Source of the DNA: JBLWXV01 sp048267245
GTDB lineage: Bacteria > Bdellovibrionota > Bacteriovoracia > Bacteriovoracales > Bacteriovoracaceae
Length of the DNA: 64,000 nt
Direction: 5' to 3'
NCBI GenBank assembly: GCA_048267245.1
Contig: JBLWXV010000002.1
Location: 496,001-560,000, forward strand
The position numbers were made by a program, and so were the translations under genes. Under the pieces are notes generated by a model, which did not search any database, was not told the DNA's origin, and saw nothing but the letters and a program-made list of their open reading frames with translations. Below, piece by piece: positions 31,431 to 41,405 of this stretch. Numbering within the stretch: position 1 is the first letter of the stretch; each line of letters begins with the position of its first letter.

Positions 31431-34400
31431 ATGTTGAGATTTATTGCTCTCTTGGTGCCATTCTTTGTGGTTTTTTCAGTTCATGCTAAGACAAAAGCTA
31501 AGATTCTCAGGGTTTCTCCAGTGGGGGAAGTTGAGTCTTCGGTGAGCACCATTTTTATACGCTTTGAAAGTGATGTCGTGCAGGACAAGTCTAAAGAGTA
31601 TGACTTCTCTGCCTCCATTCAAGTTAAAGACAATAGTTGCAAGAAAACCTATTGGACTGAGAAGCATATTCTTGCGTGTGATCTTGAGAAATTGGTCAGC
31701 TACAATCAAGAGGCTACAGTCACAATTTTAAAGAAACTTGAAAGTAAAGATTTAGTAATAGATCTGGAGGACGACTATAGCGTCCAATTTGTGACTAAAA
31801 CTTCCGAACGAGATAGAGATGATGAAGAAAGAATAACCAACTACACTTATGACCGAAGAAATAGAATTTTATCTATCTCATGCTCTGGAAAAAATAATCA
31901 GGTGAGTGACTATTACGCTGCAAGAAATACACAAAAAAATGAGAGCGACAAAGTTTGGATTAACTGTGAGTGGGGAAGCAGTGTAAGTTTAAATTTTTCT
32001 AATCCTATAACTTTAGAAGATGATAAGTCACCTCTAGAGTTTAAAGATGAAGAACTTAATAAGAAAATTGCGGCAGAAATAAAAGAAAGTACTAGTAGTG
32101 GACAAAGGCGAGGTCTACGCAATCTAAATTTTATTCTTCCAGAGAATGAGGGGCAGTATGAATTCTCATTTAGAAAGGATGCGTATCAAAGTAGTGAAGA
32201 TGGCCACTACGGACCAACTCGATTTGTAGTCACCCTTTACCCCAAACCATATAGCTTTAAGTATAACCGCCCCATGGCAGTTCTTGAGCGCAAGGGGCCT
32301 TGGCAACTTCCTTTTGAATATCGCAATATCGATCAGATTAACTTTGATTACAAAGTGAAGGATTTTTCAGAAGACCTAAGTAGCTTAGAGGGATGGGCAA
32401 CAGATTCATCTTATGTCATTCCACTTGAATTTAAGAGAAATGTTCCTGAGCGCTGGTACTTGGATCTAAAGAAGTTACCCGGTGTAAATCCTGACAAAGC
32501 CAACTTCTTTGAAGGGCAATTTGTCCTACAACATATTGACCAAGAGTATCGCGATGCCCACGAGATGTTTTCTAATCGCTATTCTTATTATGATGACAGC
32601 AACAACAATAATTCGAATCCAACCAAGGCCAGGGTTCTAGTTACTGATCTCGGTCTTCACTTTAAAGTGGGCTACTTTAACTCCCAGGCATTTGTCTTTT
32701 CACTCTCAGATGGCAAGCCGGTCTCAAATGCGAGCGTTAAGATATTTAATGGTGATAAGCAAGCAGATTCGGGCAAGACTAACCAAGAAGGTTTCGTGAT
32801 ATTAAAGGGGACAAAAGAAATAATTCCCCACGATATCAGAGTGCTTGCTACAAAGGGTGATGACTTCACTTATATTACGGCCTCAAATGTGAATGAAGGC
32901 TATAGTGAGCAGTGGAATCGCGGGATAACTCCATCGGAATTTAATTTAAAATTTAAGAGGCTCTCCGATAATAATAACTTTATTGCTAGTTCCATCACCG
33001 ATCGGCCGATCTATAAGCCAGGTGACAAAGTTCGGTTAAAGGTCTTTACACGACGCTGGAGCAATACAAGTCTCTCATTTATTGCTGACTATGATGAAAT
33101 TAAGGTAAATGTTCAATCGTCACGGTCTCAAAATATTTTAGAACAAACGGTAAAAATAAATAAATTTGGAACCGCTGTGCTAGAATTCACACTGCCAGAA
33201 AACGCGAGTACTGGTGAGTATGAAATTTCAGTGCGTCCTAACAAAAATGGAATGTTTACGACTGCAGGGGACTTTAAAGTTGAAGACTTTAGAACGAGTC
33301 CATTTAAGATAACAACGGATGCTTCCTATGCCTCTGGTGATATTAAAGTCGAGGCAACTGGAGAGTATCACTTTGGTGGCAAGTTAAAGAACGCGCAAGG
33401 GGAATTACTAGTCTCCTACACCCCTCTCACATTCAAAGTAAAAGATGAGCAATTAAAGAAGTATTTTGGTCACTACTGGTATAGTGATGATTATTACGAA
33501 ATGCAAGAAAATCGAAAGTCTCAAATTGTGCTTAGAGAAGATGTCGACTTTAATTCAGATGGGTATTTAAAAAAGACTGTCTCGCTGTCTGATCTTGAAA
33601 CAAAGGGAGACGGGCGCTTCTACGTTGAGGTGAGTTCAAAGGATAATAAAGGAGCAAAGGTTGCTGGTAGCAAGTCAATTGAGGTCTATAAGAAGAACGG
33701 TTATCTCGGAGCGGGACTTGATCAGTGGTCATACCGCGAAAATGCGAAGATTGAACCGAAGGTTGTTCTGATCGATCCAAGCCAGAAGGTCCTCTCTGGC
33801 CATAAAGGAGAAATCAAGCTCTTCAAAATTGAGTACTTCACGAATAGAAGGAAGGGGAGTGGAAATTACTATTATTATGACTACTCACAGACTGAAAAAC
33901 AGATTGATTCATGCGAATTTGAATTCAAAGTAAATCTGGATTCATGTGAGCTCAAGCTTGAAAAGAGTGGCAGTTATTTTTATACCATTAGCACAAAGGG
34001 CCTTGCAAATGTAGACTCTATTAGAAGGAGTGTCTATGTGTGGGGAGGTTCTGGATATGCTAGTCAGCAACACTTCAATCACTCGAGAATCGATTTAGTA
34101 ACAAGCCAAACTGAGTATCGAAAAGGGGAGACGGCCAAAATCCTCATAAAGTCTCCTTTTAGTGAAGCTGAGGCCCTACTTACGATTGAGCGCGACGGAA
34201 TCATTGAAAGTAAGCGTATCAAGCTCGATGGATCATTTTATGAGTACGAATTAAAGCTTGATAAGAAGGAATACCTTCCGGGAATCTTTGTTTCGGTTTT
34301 GATTACCAAGGGTAGAACCTCAGAGAAAGTAGAGGGTGAGCTTGATCTTGGAAAACCAAGCTTCTATCTTGGCTATACTAAAATTGATGTAGTTTCTAAG

Positions 34401-36905
34401 GAGAGTCACCTCGACATTCAAGCTAAGCCCAAGAGTGCAGTCTATGAACCGGGGCAGATGGTAGAAATTGAAATTAACACCAAAACAAGTGAGGGCAAGG
34501 GCGTGGAGTCTGAGCTTGCCGTCGCAATTATTGACGAAGCCGTCTTGCAACTCGTAGGTGGTTACGCCGAAAAGTATAAGATCCACGATGATTTCTATCA
34601 TCTTCAGCATCTAGGTATTCTCAATTATCAAACTCTCATTAATCTTGTTGGTCGCCAAACTTATGGACGAAAAGGTGGTAACGCTGGCGGTGGTGGTGGG
34701 GTAGATGAATCGCTCACTCGAAAGGACTTTAAGGCCGTCGCTCATTGGGAAGGGCAATTGGTTACCAACTCAAAGGGAGAGGCGAGTGTTAAATTTAAGG
34801 CGCCAGATAATCTAACGGGGTGGAGAGCAGTCATTGTTGCTGTGGATTCGGAGCATCGCTTTGGATTTGGCGAATCATCGTTTAAAGTGGCCAAACCGCT
34901 AATGATAATTCCGGCGCTTCCAAACTTCCTCACGGAGCAAGATCGCTTTGTGGCAAAGTTTCAAGTCTTTAATAAAACCGGTCAGGCCCAGTCAGTGAAG
35001 ATGGATGTGAGTTCAGACACTTTTCATATTCCACTTCTAAATGATTCAAAATTTATTCAAGACGATTCAAATGAATTCTTTAAGTTTGTGACTCAAACCA
35101 AGGGGCCAGGTGATTACTCCATCACCGCTAAGGCCACAGATGGAAAGCACAGTGATGCTGTTGAAACAAAGTTAAATGTGAGACCTATTGTTGCCAATTC
35201 AGTGAAGGTGTCTACTGGTGTCCTATTAGGTGAGTCGAGAAAAGAAAAGATTCTCTATCCCAAAGGAGTTAGGGAGGGAACGAGTCAACTGTCTATCTCT
35301 TACTCAAATACTCTTTTAAATAACCTCAAAGATACTTTTGAGTATCTACTCATCTACCCCTACGGCTGTTGGGAGCAACGGATGAGTAAGGTTATCACCT
35401 GGGCACAGTACCATGGTGTCAAAGATTCAATGGGTCCACTCAATCTTAGGCATGAAGCAAAGGGTGAGCCTCTCAGTATCGTTCGTGAGTTCATCGACCT
35501 AGGACCTAAGTATCAAGATGATGATGGTGGGATGATGTACTACCCCTCTGAACATGGTTCTAGTGATGTTTATCTTTCAATTTATACTGGTGAGATTTTT
35601 TCTATGATTAAGCGCATGGGAATTGAACCACCCAGTGAGGTTGTGAATCGCTTAATTCCTTACCTCCGAAGACTCATCACAACTAGTTCAAAATGGCCTG
35701 AGCATTACTCATCTAATATTGCTTCAACTGGTAAAGTGAGAGTCCTCTATATACTCTCTCAATTTGGAGAGACGAATTTAGATTCGGCCATTACCAAGGC
35801 AATTTCTGAAAAAGATAATATGACCGTGGAGGGCAGGGCCTATCTACTTAGGGTCCTAAATGGCAGAGAAAAGTATAAGGCCCAATTTGAAGAGCTACAA
35901 AAGTACTTTCAATCAGGTTTAAAGGCCAAGAATAAAGGTCTTGTCTTTGATTTTGAGGAGCCTGAGTCAAAGTACTGGCTCTATACTCCAGGGAGAACGC
36001 AGTGCCAGGTTTATAGCGCTCTCATCACGACAAATTCATTTCGTGGTAAAGAAGATGCCCACTTAATGGTGAAGTCGATCCTGGCCTCACGAAATGATGG
36101 CTATTGGTATAATACTCAAGAGAGCATGTACTGTTTAACGTCAGCCTTTGATTATTTGGCGAGTACAAATACTGATGGCTCCGAAAGTCCAACTGTAGAG
36201 TCACTCATCGACGGTCAGAGTGTGGCCAAGTCTCAAGTAAGTAAGAGAATCAGTGAAGAGGATAAGATAAAAGTTGACCCAAAGTTACTTAAAGCTGGAG
36301 TGGAGCAAACCGTTGAGTTTAAACCAAGTGCTAAGGACCCAATTTATTACCGTCTTGAGCAGCGCTACCTAGACCTCAACACTCTCGATACTGAAGTTGA
36401 CGAAGGCTTTAGTATCACCAAAGTGATTTTTAAGCTCGATCAGAAAAATCTTAAATGGGAAGAGTTGGAAGGGCACTTGAATGTAAAAGTGGGGGATATT
36501 CTTAAGATCGTTCTGGTCGTGCGCACGGATAAAAATCGCTTTAATGTTGGAATTAACGATCCACTCGCGGCTTCCTTTGAACCCATCAATTACAATCTCG
36601 ATAGTAGCTCAAAGCTTACTAAGTTTTTGAGTTCTCCCGCTGTCAGTAAAAAGTACAAGAACTACACCTATGCTTATTCTGGAGACTACTTTAGAGGAAA
36701 TGGCTTTCACCATATCGACCTTCGCCTACATGCCGCTCAGTTCTACGCTGATAGACTCTATGCTGGAGAAGAGTATACAGCTGAGTATTCGGTGAGCGTA
36801 GGTGTCGAAGGAAGCTTCTTGATGGACGCAACTCGTATTGAAGAGATGTACTATCCCGATATTTACGGAACTTCAAAATCTCGAAGAGTAGAGGTGAGTG
36901 AGTAA
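31431..36905 (+). CDS. Bacterial alpha-2-macroglobulin with thioester motif
   Basis: A 1824-residue secreted protein with signal peptide ending near VHA. It follows the MG-domain architecture of bacterial A2M: macroglobulin-type MG2 (ITDRPIYKPGDKVRLKVFTR, about residue 521), bait/A2M region (ELAVAIIDEAVLQLVGG and DNLTGWRAVIVAVDSEHRFGFGE), then the thioester domain. The thioester motif is Cys1313-Trp-Glu-Gln1316 (YGCWEQRMS), so covalent trapping is likely intact. No lipobox is seen, unlike E. coli YfhM, suggesting a soluble periplasmic or exported form. A2M traps attacking proteases. Its TAATG junction with pbpC is the known A2M-PBP1C linkage. Confidence 0.93.
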   Translation: MLRFIALLVPFFVVFSVHAKTKAKILRVSPVGEVESSVSTIFIRFESDVVQDKSKEYDFSASIQVKDNSCKKTYWTEKHILACDLEKLVSYNQEATVTILKKLESKDLVIDLEDDYSVQFVTKTSERDRDDEERITNYTYDRRNRILSISCSGKNNQVSDYYAARNTQKNESDKVWINCEWGSSVSLNFSNPITLEDDKSPLEFKDEELNKKIAAEIKESTSSGQRRGLRNLNFILPENEGQYEFSFRKDAYQSSEDGHYGPTRFVVTLYPKPYSFKYNRPMAVLERKGPWQLPFEYRNIDQINFDYKVKDFSEDLSSLEGWATDSSYVIPLEFKRNVPERWYLDLKKLPGVNPDKANFFEGQFVLQHIDQEYRDAHEMFSNRYSYYDDSNNNNSNPTKARVLVTDLGLHFKVGYFNSQAFVFSLSDGKPVSNASVKIFNGDKQADSGKTNQEGFVILKGTKEIIPHDIRVLATKGDDFTYITASNVNEGYSEQWNRGITPSEFNLKFKRLSDNNNFIASSITDRPIYKPGDKVRLKVFTRRWSNTSLSFIADYDEIKVNVQSSRSQNILEQTVKINKFGTAVLEFTLPENASTGEYEISVRPNKNGMFTTAGDFKVEDFRTSPFKITTDASYASGDIKVEATGEYHFGGKLKNAQGELLVSYTPLTFKVKDEQLKKYFGHYWYSDDYYEMQENRKSQIVLREDVDFNSDGYLKKTVSLSDLETKGDGRFYVEVSSKDNKGAKVAGSKSIEVYKKNGYLGAGLDQWSYRENAKIEPKVVLIDPSQKVLSGHKGEIKLFKIEYFTNRRKGSGNYYYYDYSQTEKQIDSCEFEFKVNLDSCELKLEKSGSYFYTISTKGLANVDSIRRSVYVWGGSGYASQQHFNHSRIDLVTSQTEYRKGETAKILIKSPFSEAEALLTIERDGIIESKRIKLDGSFYEYELKLDKKEYLPGIFVSVLITKGRTSEKVEGELDLGKPSFYLGYTKIDVVSKESHLDIQAKPKSAVYEPGQMVEIEINTKTSEGKGVESELAVAIIDEAVLQLVGGYAEKYKIHDDFYHLQHLGILNYQTLINLVGRQTYGRKGGNAGGGGGVDESLTRKDFKAVAHWEGQLVTNSKGEASVKFKAPDNLTGWRAVIVAVDSEHRFGFGESSFKVAKPLMIIPALPNFLTEQDRFVAKFQVFNKTGQAQSVKMDVSSDTFHIPLLNDSKFIQDDSNEFFKFVTQTKGPGDYSITAKATDGKHSDAVETKLNVRPIVANSVKVSTGVLLGESRKEKILYPKGVREGTSQLSISYSNTLLNNLKDTFEYLLIYPYGCWEQRMSKVITWAQYHGVKDSMGPLNLRHEAKGEPLSIVREFIDLGPKYQDDDGGMMYYPSEHGSSDVYLSIYTGEIFSMIKRMGIEPPSEVVNRLIPYLRRLITTSSKWPEHYSSNIASTGKVRVLYILSQFGETNLDSAITKAISEKDNMTVEGRAYLLRVLNGREKYKAQFEELQKYFQSGLKAKNKGLVFDFEEPESKYWLYTPGRTQCQVYSALITTNSFRGKEDAHLMVKSILASRNDGYWYNTQESMYCLTSAFDYLASTNTDGSESPTVESLIDGQSVAKSQVSKRISEEDKIKVDPKLLKAGVEQTVEFKPSAKDPIYYRLEQRYLDLNTLDTEVDEGFSITKVIFKLDQKNLKWEELEGHLNVKVGDILKIVLVVRTDKNRFNVGINDPLAASFEPINYNLDSSSKLTKFLSSPAVSKKYKNYTYAYSGDYFRGNGFHHIDLRLHAAQFYADRLYAGEEYTAEYSVSVGVEGSFLMDATRIEEMYYPDIYGTSKSRRVEVSE

Positions 36906-39232
36906 TGAAGTGGATGATTCCACCCACATTAATTATTCTCGTGCTCTCATCTTATCTCTTGAGCGGTAGGAATAAGGTAGAGGATTTCTCTCAGAGTTCC
37001 TCTACCATTAAGGTCTTAGATCGAAATGGCGAGATCATTCGTTATTTGAATTTCAATGGGAATATTTATAGTCAGAATGTAGAGCTATCAAAGATACCAA
37101 GAGTGATGCAGGAAGTTTTTCTTCATGCAGAGGACAAACGTTTCTATTCCCATGCCGGGATTGATTTCATCAGTTTAACTCGCGCGCTTTGGCAAAATAT
37201 CAATCATTCCGAAATTGTTTCGGGCGCTAGTACAGTTGAGCAACAGCTTGCGAGAATTATCAATAAGCGCCCTCGAACTTATTTGGGAAAAGTGAGAGTC
37301 TTAAATGACGCATTTTGGATTTCAATTCTTAATTCAAAGTCTCAGATATTGGAGGCCTATCTCAACCTTCTTCCCTTTGGTCACAATATCAAGGGCGTCT
37401 GGGAAGCTTCAAATTACTTTTTTGCCAAGGAGCCTAGTGAACTCTCTTATAGTGAAATGGCAATATTGGCCACTCTGCCAAGATCCCCAAGTCGCCTCTT
37501 AAGGCCAGAAAATCGAAGTGATCTCATTAAAAGTAAAAATCTTGTCCTGAGTTCTTTTTTTGAGAGTCGTCCCGATTTAGAAAGTCTCAAGAATCTCTCA
37601 CTTAAAGAGGATGTTTCTCTCGAGTTTAAAAAGCATGCTTTTCATACCCCTCACTTTCTTGGTTATTTATTAAGTCAGTGTGATGAGGAGTGTCGCACTC
37701 AAAAGGAAATTAAAACGGGCCTTGATTTGCATTTACAAAGAGAAGTGCAAAAAATTGTGCAAAATCAAGTCGGCAAGCTTAAAGACAAAGGTGTTGGCTC
37801 GGCGAGTGCCTTGGTCATTGATAATCAGACCGGAGAAATTCTAAGCTATATTGGAAGTCACGATTTCTTTGAAGAAAGATTCGGCCAAAACGATGGCGTG
37901 CTCCAAAGAAGGCAGCCTGGCTCAACATTAAAGCCTCTGACATATGCTTATGCCTTCCAAAATGATCATCATCCAAGTTCAATTCTTCCAGATGTTGAAA
38001 TGATGTTCAATGTTGGCGGGGGAGTTTACAAGCCCCGTAACTACTCAAATGATTATTTGGGTCCTGTTCGTGCGAGTTTCGCGCTCACAAACTCACTAAA
38101 TATCCCGGCACTCTATTTGGCCGATTACTATGGGCCTGAAAGCATACTTAATTTCTATCGCAGCTTTGGTCTTGATTTTCCAAGTAGTGCGGAGGTTTAT
38201 GGCATCGGACTCACTCTGGGGAATGCCGAATTATCACTATACGACTTGGTTCGCGCCTATACTGCTTTTGCAGTGAAGGGTTCATTTATAGATCTTACAC
38301 CATTTAGTCGCGATCAAAGGCAATTGAGAGAGACGGCAATGTCAGAAAAGACGGCCCTTCTTATTGGCCATATTCTCTCAGAAGATACGAGAAGAGAGCA
38401 CAGTTTCGGCAGAAATAGCGTTCTCGACTTTCCCTTTTGGTTTGCTTCTAAAACGGGAACTTCTACGAATTTCAGAGATAATTGGGTGGTTGGATTTAAT
38501 GAGCGATTCACGGTAGGAGTTTGGGCCGGAAATTTCGACCAAGCAAGTATGCACAATGTCTCTGGTATCTCTGGCGCGGGCCCTATCTATCACGATATCG
38601 TTAAACTCGTATATTCATACTTTTCAAGGGAAGTGATGACTCCTCCAAGACTTCTTGGGAGCAAAAAAGTGGACATTTGTCCATCATCAGGGATGCTTAA
38701 GGGTCCGCATTGTCCCCATCAACTCCAGGAGAGCTTTCTAGAAGGACACTTACCTCTTAAAGAGTGTGATGTGCACCGTGAAGTACTTGTTCGAAATTGT
38801 GTAGCTAATGAAAGCATCAGTCGCGTGAACGTAGAAGATTTCTCTCATCAATTTGATCTCTGGAAACAAGAAAATAATATTGCCACTGTTGAGGGACAGG
38901 TTGCTGATAAGTGCGCTCCAAACTTTTCAATTATTCAAAATACTTCCAATTTAATGTCTTCATACGTAGAAATTAAATCTCCAGTTAACGGCTCACTCTT
39001 TGGAATTGATCCAAATATTCCTAGGGAATATCAACGGCTCAACTTAGAAGTTGTTTCTGAATCTAAAATTAACAAAGTTAAGTGGTATCTAGAAGACAAG
39101 TTCATTGGGGAGAGTACTGCTCAGGAGCCACTCTATTGGCCTCTAAGCCCAGGTCGTAAAAACCTTAAAGCTAAAGTAGAATTGGAAAATGGCAAAACAA
39201 TTACTCGCAATACCCTTATTAATATTCTCTAG
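36905..39232 (+). CDS. pbpC: Penicillin-binding protein 1C
   Basis: A 775-residue bifunctional peptidoglycan synthase. After an N-terminal anchor, the GT51 glycosyltransferase block is EVFLHAEDKRFYSHAGIDF with SGASTVEQQLARI. The transpeptidase has SxxK at Ser340 (QPGSTLKPL), SLN (TNSLNIPAL) and KTG (ASKTGTSTNFRDNWVVGF). The C-terminal ~90 residues (VEIKSPVNGSLFGIDPNIP and onward) fit the BiPBP_C domain found only in PBP1C. It overlaps the A2M stop by one base and the M15 gene by 44 bp. It probably repairs peptidoglycan in concert with the protease trap. Confidence 0.95.
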   Translation: MKWMIPPTLIILVLSSYLLSGRNKVEDFSQSSSTIKVLDRNGEIIRYLNFNGNIYSQNVELSKIPRVMQEVFLHAEDKRFYSHAGIDFISLTRALWQNINHSEIVSGASTVEQQLARIINKRPRTYLGKVRVLNDAFWISILNSKSQILEAYLNLLPFGHNIKGVWEASNYFFAKEPSELSYSEMAILATLPRSPSRLLRPENRSDLIKSKNLVLSSFFESRPDLESLKNLSLKEDVSLEFKKHAFHTPHFLGYLLSQCDEECRTQKEIKTGLDLHLQREVQKIVQNQVGKLKDKGVGSASALVIDNQTGEILSYIGSHDFFEERFGQNDGVLQRRQPGSTLKPLTYAYAFQNDHHPSSILPDVEMMFNVGGGVYKPRNYSNDYLGPVRASFALTNSLNIPALYLADYYGPESILNFYRSFGLDFPSSAEVYGIGLTLGNAELSLYDLVRAYTAFAVKGSFIDLTPFSRDQRQLRETAMSEKTALLIGHILSEDTRREHSFGRNSVLDFPFWFASKTGTSTNFRDNWVVGFNERFTVGVWAGNFDQASMHNVSGISGAGPIYHDIVKLVYSYFSREVMTPPRLLGSKKVDICPSSGMLKGPHCPHQLQESFLEGHLPLKECDVHREVLVRNCVANESISRVNVEDFSHQFDLWKQENNIATVEGQVADKCAPNFSIIQNTSNLMSSYVEIKSPVNGSLFGIDPNIPREYQRLNLEVVSESKINKVKWYLEDKFIGESTAQEPLYWPLSPGRKNLKAKVELENGKTITRNTLINIL

Positions 39233-39818
39233 CTTCCCCCTTTTGGGGGGCGAGCTTTGTCACTATGATCTCTATCGCTATAACGTTAAGAGGAAGAGTT
39301 TTGAAGGTCCTATCAGAAAGGTTGTTGAGCGCTCAAAACTTCCCTCTGACCATGTCGATCAAAAAAGCGGCTGTAGTGTGTGTGAGGAAGATCAAGTAGA
39401 GATTGATCTTAACAATGGCAAGCGCGCCAGAATCTGTCGCTTTATTGCCGCCAAGGTTGAAAAGGCGCTCAATCAATCTCTCATTTCGGGATTTAAAATC
39501 ATGGAGCTTGAGGGTTACCTCGTGAAGATGACCAGGGGGGAAATAGACCGAGAAGGCTATCGCACGGGGCTTAGTAACCATAGCTTTGGACTTTCCATCG
39601 ATGTGAATCGCTCTCACAATGGACTCTATTCAAATTGTCTCAGTTACACCGAGAACTGTGAGCTCATGCACGGTGGTACATGGAGCCCTGAGCATCATCT
39701 TTCAATTACTTCAGATAGTACGCTCGTTGATAATCTTCGCCGCAAGGGCTTTGCCTGGGGAGGTGCGATTGAAGGGGCGCAAAAGGACTTTATGCATTTT
39801 AGCCCTAGTGGTTATTAG
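39189..39818 (+). CDS. Secreted M15-type peptidoglycan peptidase
   Basis: A 209-residue precursor with a signal peptide (MAKQLLAIPLLIFSSFPLLG). The M15 zinc-site motifs are visible: His131-x6-Asp138 in GLSNHSFGLSIDVN and His203 in KDFMHFSPSG. These belong to the VanY/endolysin-like group, which cuts D-Ala-D-Ala or L-Ala-D-Glu type bonds. Four or more Cys in the mature protein (for example KSGCSVCEED) suggest disulfides. The ATG lies 44 bp inside pbpC, so this is the third gene of the A2M-pbpC operon. Its exact bond specificity is not deducible. Confidence 0.85.
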   Translation: MAKQLLAIPLLIFSSFPLLGGELCHYDLYRYNVKRKSFEGPIRKVVERSKLPSDHVDQKSGCSVCEEDQVEIDLNNGKRARICRFIAAKVEKALNQSLISGFKIMELEGYLVKMTRGEIDREGYRTGLSNHSFGLSIDVNRSHNGLYSNCLSYTENCELMHGGTWSPEHHLSITSDSTLVDNLRRKGFAWGGAIEGAQKDFMHFSPSGY

Positions 39819-39859
39819 CTTCACAAGTCTCAGTTGAGGGCTTTATGAAGCTATTAAAC

Positions 39860-40504
39860 CTACTTGCACTCACTCAGCTCAAAATCTAGTGCAAAGTCAT
39901 GATCTCCACTACCTGCTGTATATGTGCCCTGGTGAATGATCTTTCCTTGAGAAGTGCTGAGCTTTGAAGAGAGGATAAATGAATCACCGGTACTAACATC
40001 AAGAATCGAATTGATAATATCCTTCACCGATTCCTGATCTCCTGTATAGCAGTAGGAGGAGTAAGTGTCCTCATCAATAAAAGCGCGAAAGTCGATATAG
40101 TTTTCTGAATTATTGACGTAATTCACATCGACCTCAATCGTCTGAGCTACATCAGAATTTTCTAGGCCCTGAAATTTTATTAGTGCCGGCCTCTCTTCTT
40201 TTACTTTAAGAACCTTGCACGTCTGACCTTCAAGCTTTGTCATAACGAAGTAGTCTACCGACCAAGTGTCGCCATCTTCATTATTGTCAAAAATTGTGAC
40301 CACATAATTGTGAAAGGGAAGTTTAGCTTTGAGCTTTTCTTTGATTTCGTATTCGATTCCATCTGAGCCTTGGACTGTTCCCATTTGTGCTTTATAGGCC
40401 CTAATGGCGGCCGACTTAGCATGTCCTGAGCATGGACCTGAGATGCTTGCTGAGACACTGGTAGTGAGAGCGAGTAGGGCAACGACTAGAGCTGACTTGA
40501 TCAT
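39860..40504 (-). CDS. Secreted protein of unknown function
   Basis: About 214 residues from ATG 40504 (AGAGG upstream), with signal peptide MIKSALVVALLALTTSVSA. An earlier in-frame ATG would bury the signal. The mature protein is acidic, with likely disulfide Cys residues (SGPCSGH, GQTCKVL, YSSYCYTGD and ELSECK). I do not recognise the family. It lies convergent with the M15 gene and 137 bp from the upstream CPBP gene on the same strand. Confidence 0.7.
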   Translation of the reverse strand: MIKSALVVALLALTTSVSASISGPCSGHAKSAAIRAYKAQMGTVQGSDGIEYEIKEKLKAKLPFHNYVVTIFDNNEDGDTWSVDYFVMTKLEGQTCKVLKVKEERPALIKFQGLENSDVAQTIEVDVNYVNNSENYIDFRAFIDEDTYSSYCYTGDQESVKDIINSILDVSTGDSFILSSKLSTSQGKIIHQGTYTAGSGDHDFALDFELSECK

Positions 40505-40640
40505 GGGAGAACCTCTTGAGGATATGTTTCTTCGCGCTTTATAGTCCCCACCATTCTTGATCTCAATGAAGTGTGTAGAAATCACCCGCATGCTTGCTTA
40601 CCGAGTGATCATGACCGTTAGGAATTGATTAGGATTTGCT

Positions 40641-41270
40641 CTAGGGCATTGCCTTGCCGGCCATTAAGAGCGCCCAAGTGTTGAGAAGAATATGTAGTAG
40701 GGTCCCGAGGTAGATGGAGTTCGTCTTCTTACTAATATATCCGAAGTAGAGCCCAAGGAGCAGGTGACTTGCAATCATGAGCGGTCTTAAGTGAAGGAGG
40801 GCGTAGAGTGAGGCTTGAATGAGATTGGCCATCCAAAATGGATATCTAGCGCAAAGCTCTCCTAGAATAAGCGCGCGAAAGCTAATCTCTTCCAAAATCA
40901 CAGGTAAGATCGCAATCAGAAGGAATGAAGTCCACCACGGCCACGAATAGTCTTGAAGGTTTTGATGAGTACTTGGAACTGGGAAATGAGTCATTCCCAA
41001 GATTTTAAAATATCCCAAATAGATAATGAGAGTGAGTATTCCAAGCAAAAGAGTGATGATTAGGCTTTTGATTCTTGGTGTTTTCCACTTGATGCTATCC
41101 CGAAATGATTTCTTAAAAGCGCGAGCAAAGTAGCTCACCAAGAGGATGACACTGAACCACAGGGCGATATTTACTAAAGGGTGGTTAAAGGTAAGTTTTA
41201 GCCACGAAAAGCCAAGAACGAGTAGGCACCATAGTAGGTAGAAGCGAATAATCGCCTTATTTGAGGTCAT
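40641..41270 (-). CDS. CPBP-family intramembrane metalloprotease
   Basis: A 209-residue polytopic membrane protein with the conserved motifs of the CPBP (CAAX/bacteriocin-processing) family: Glu127-Glu128-x3-Arg132 in VILEEISFRALI, a His in YALLHLRPL, and a final HxxxN in GTLLHILLN. Eukaryotic relatives (Rce1) cleave prenylated proteins; bacterial ones are linked to protein maturation or bacteriocin immunity. The substrate here is unknown. It is probably a stand-alone transcription unit. Confidence 0.88.
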   Translation of the reverse strand: MTSNKAIIRFYLLWCLLVLGFSWLKLTFNHPLVNIALWFSVILLVSYFARAFKKSFRDSIKWKTPRIKSLIITLLLGILTLIIYLGYFKILGMTHFPVPSTHQNLQDYSWPWWTSFLLIAILPVILEEISFRALILGELCARYPFWMANLIQASLYALLHLRPLMIASHLLLGLYFGYISKKTNSIYLGTLLHILLNTWALLMAGKAMP

Positions 41271-41405
41271 CTACTCCATTCTATAGGATATCCATTTGGG
41301 AGGCCATCTACTTGAAATTACGGATACCCAATTTCTTTGCTCAAGTTTGTTTACGCTTCGTCCGATAATTTTAATTGCAAACAACCCTGATAACTGGAGC
41401 TACAT

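Noticed and set aside
34320..34610. Antisense open frame inside the A2M gene
   Set aside because: It lies within conserved A2M domains on the other strand and shows no signs of a gene of its own.
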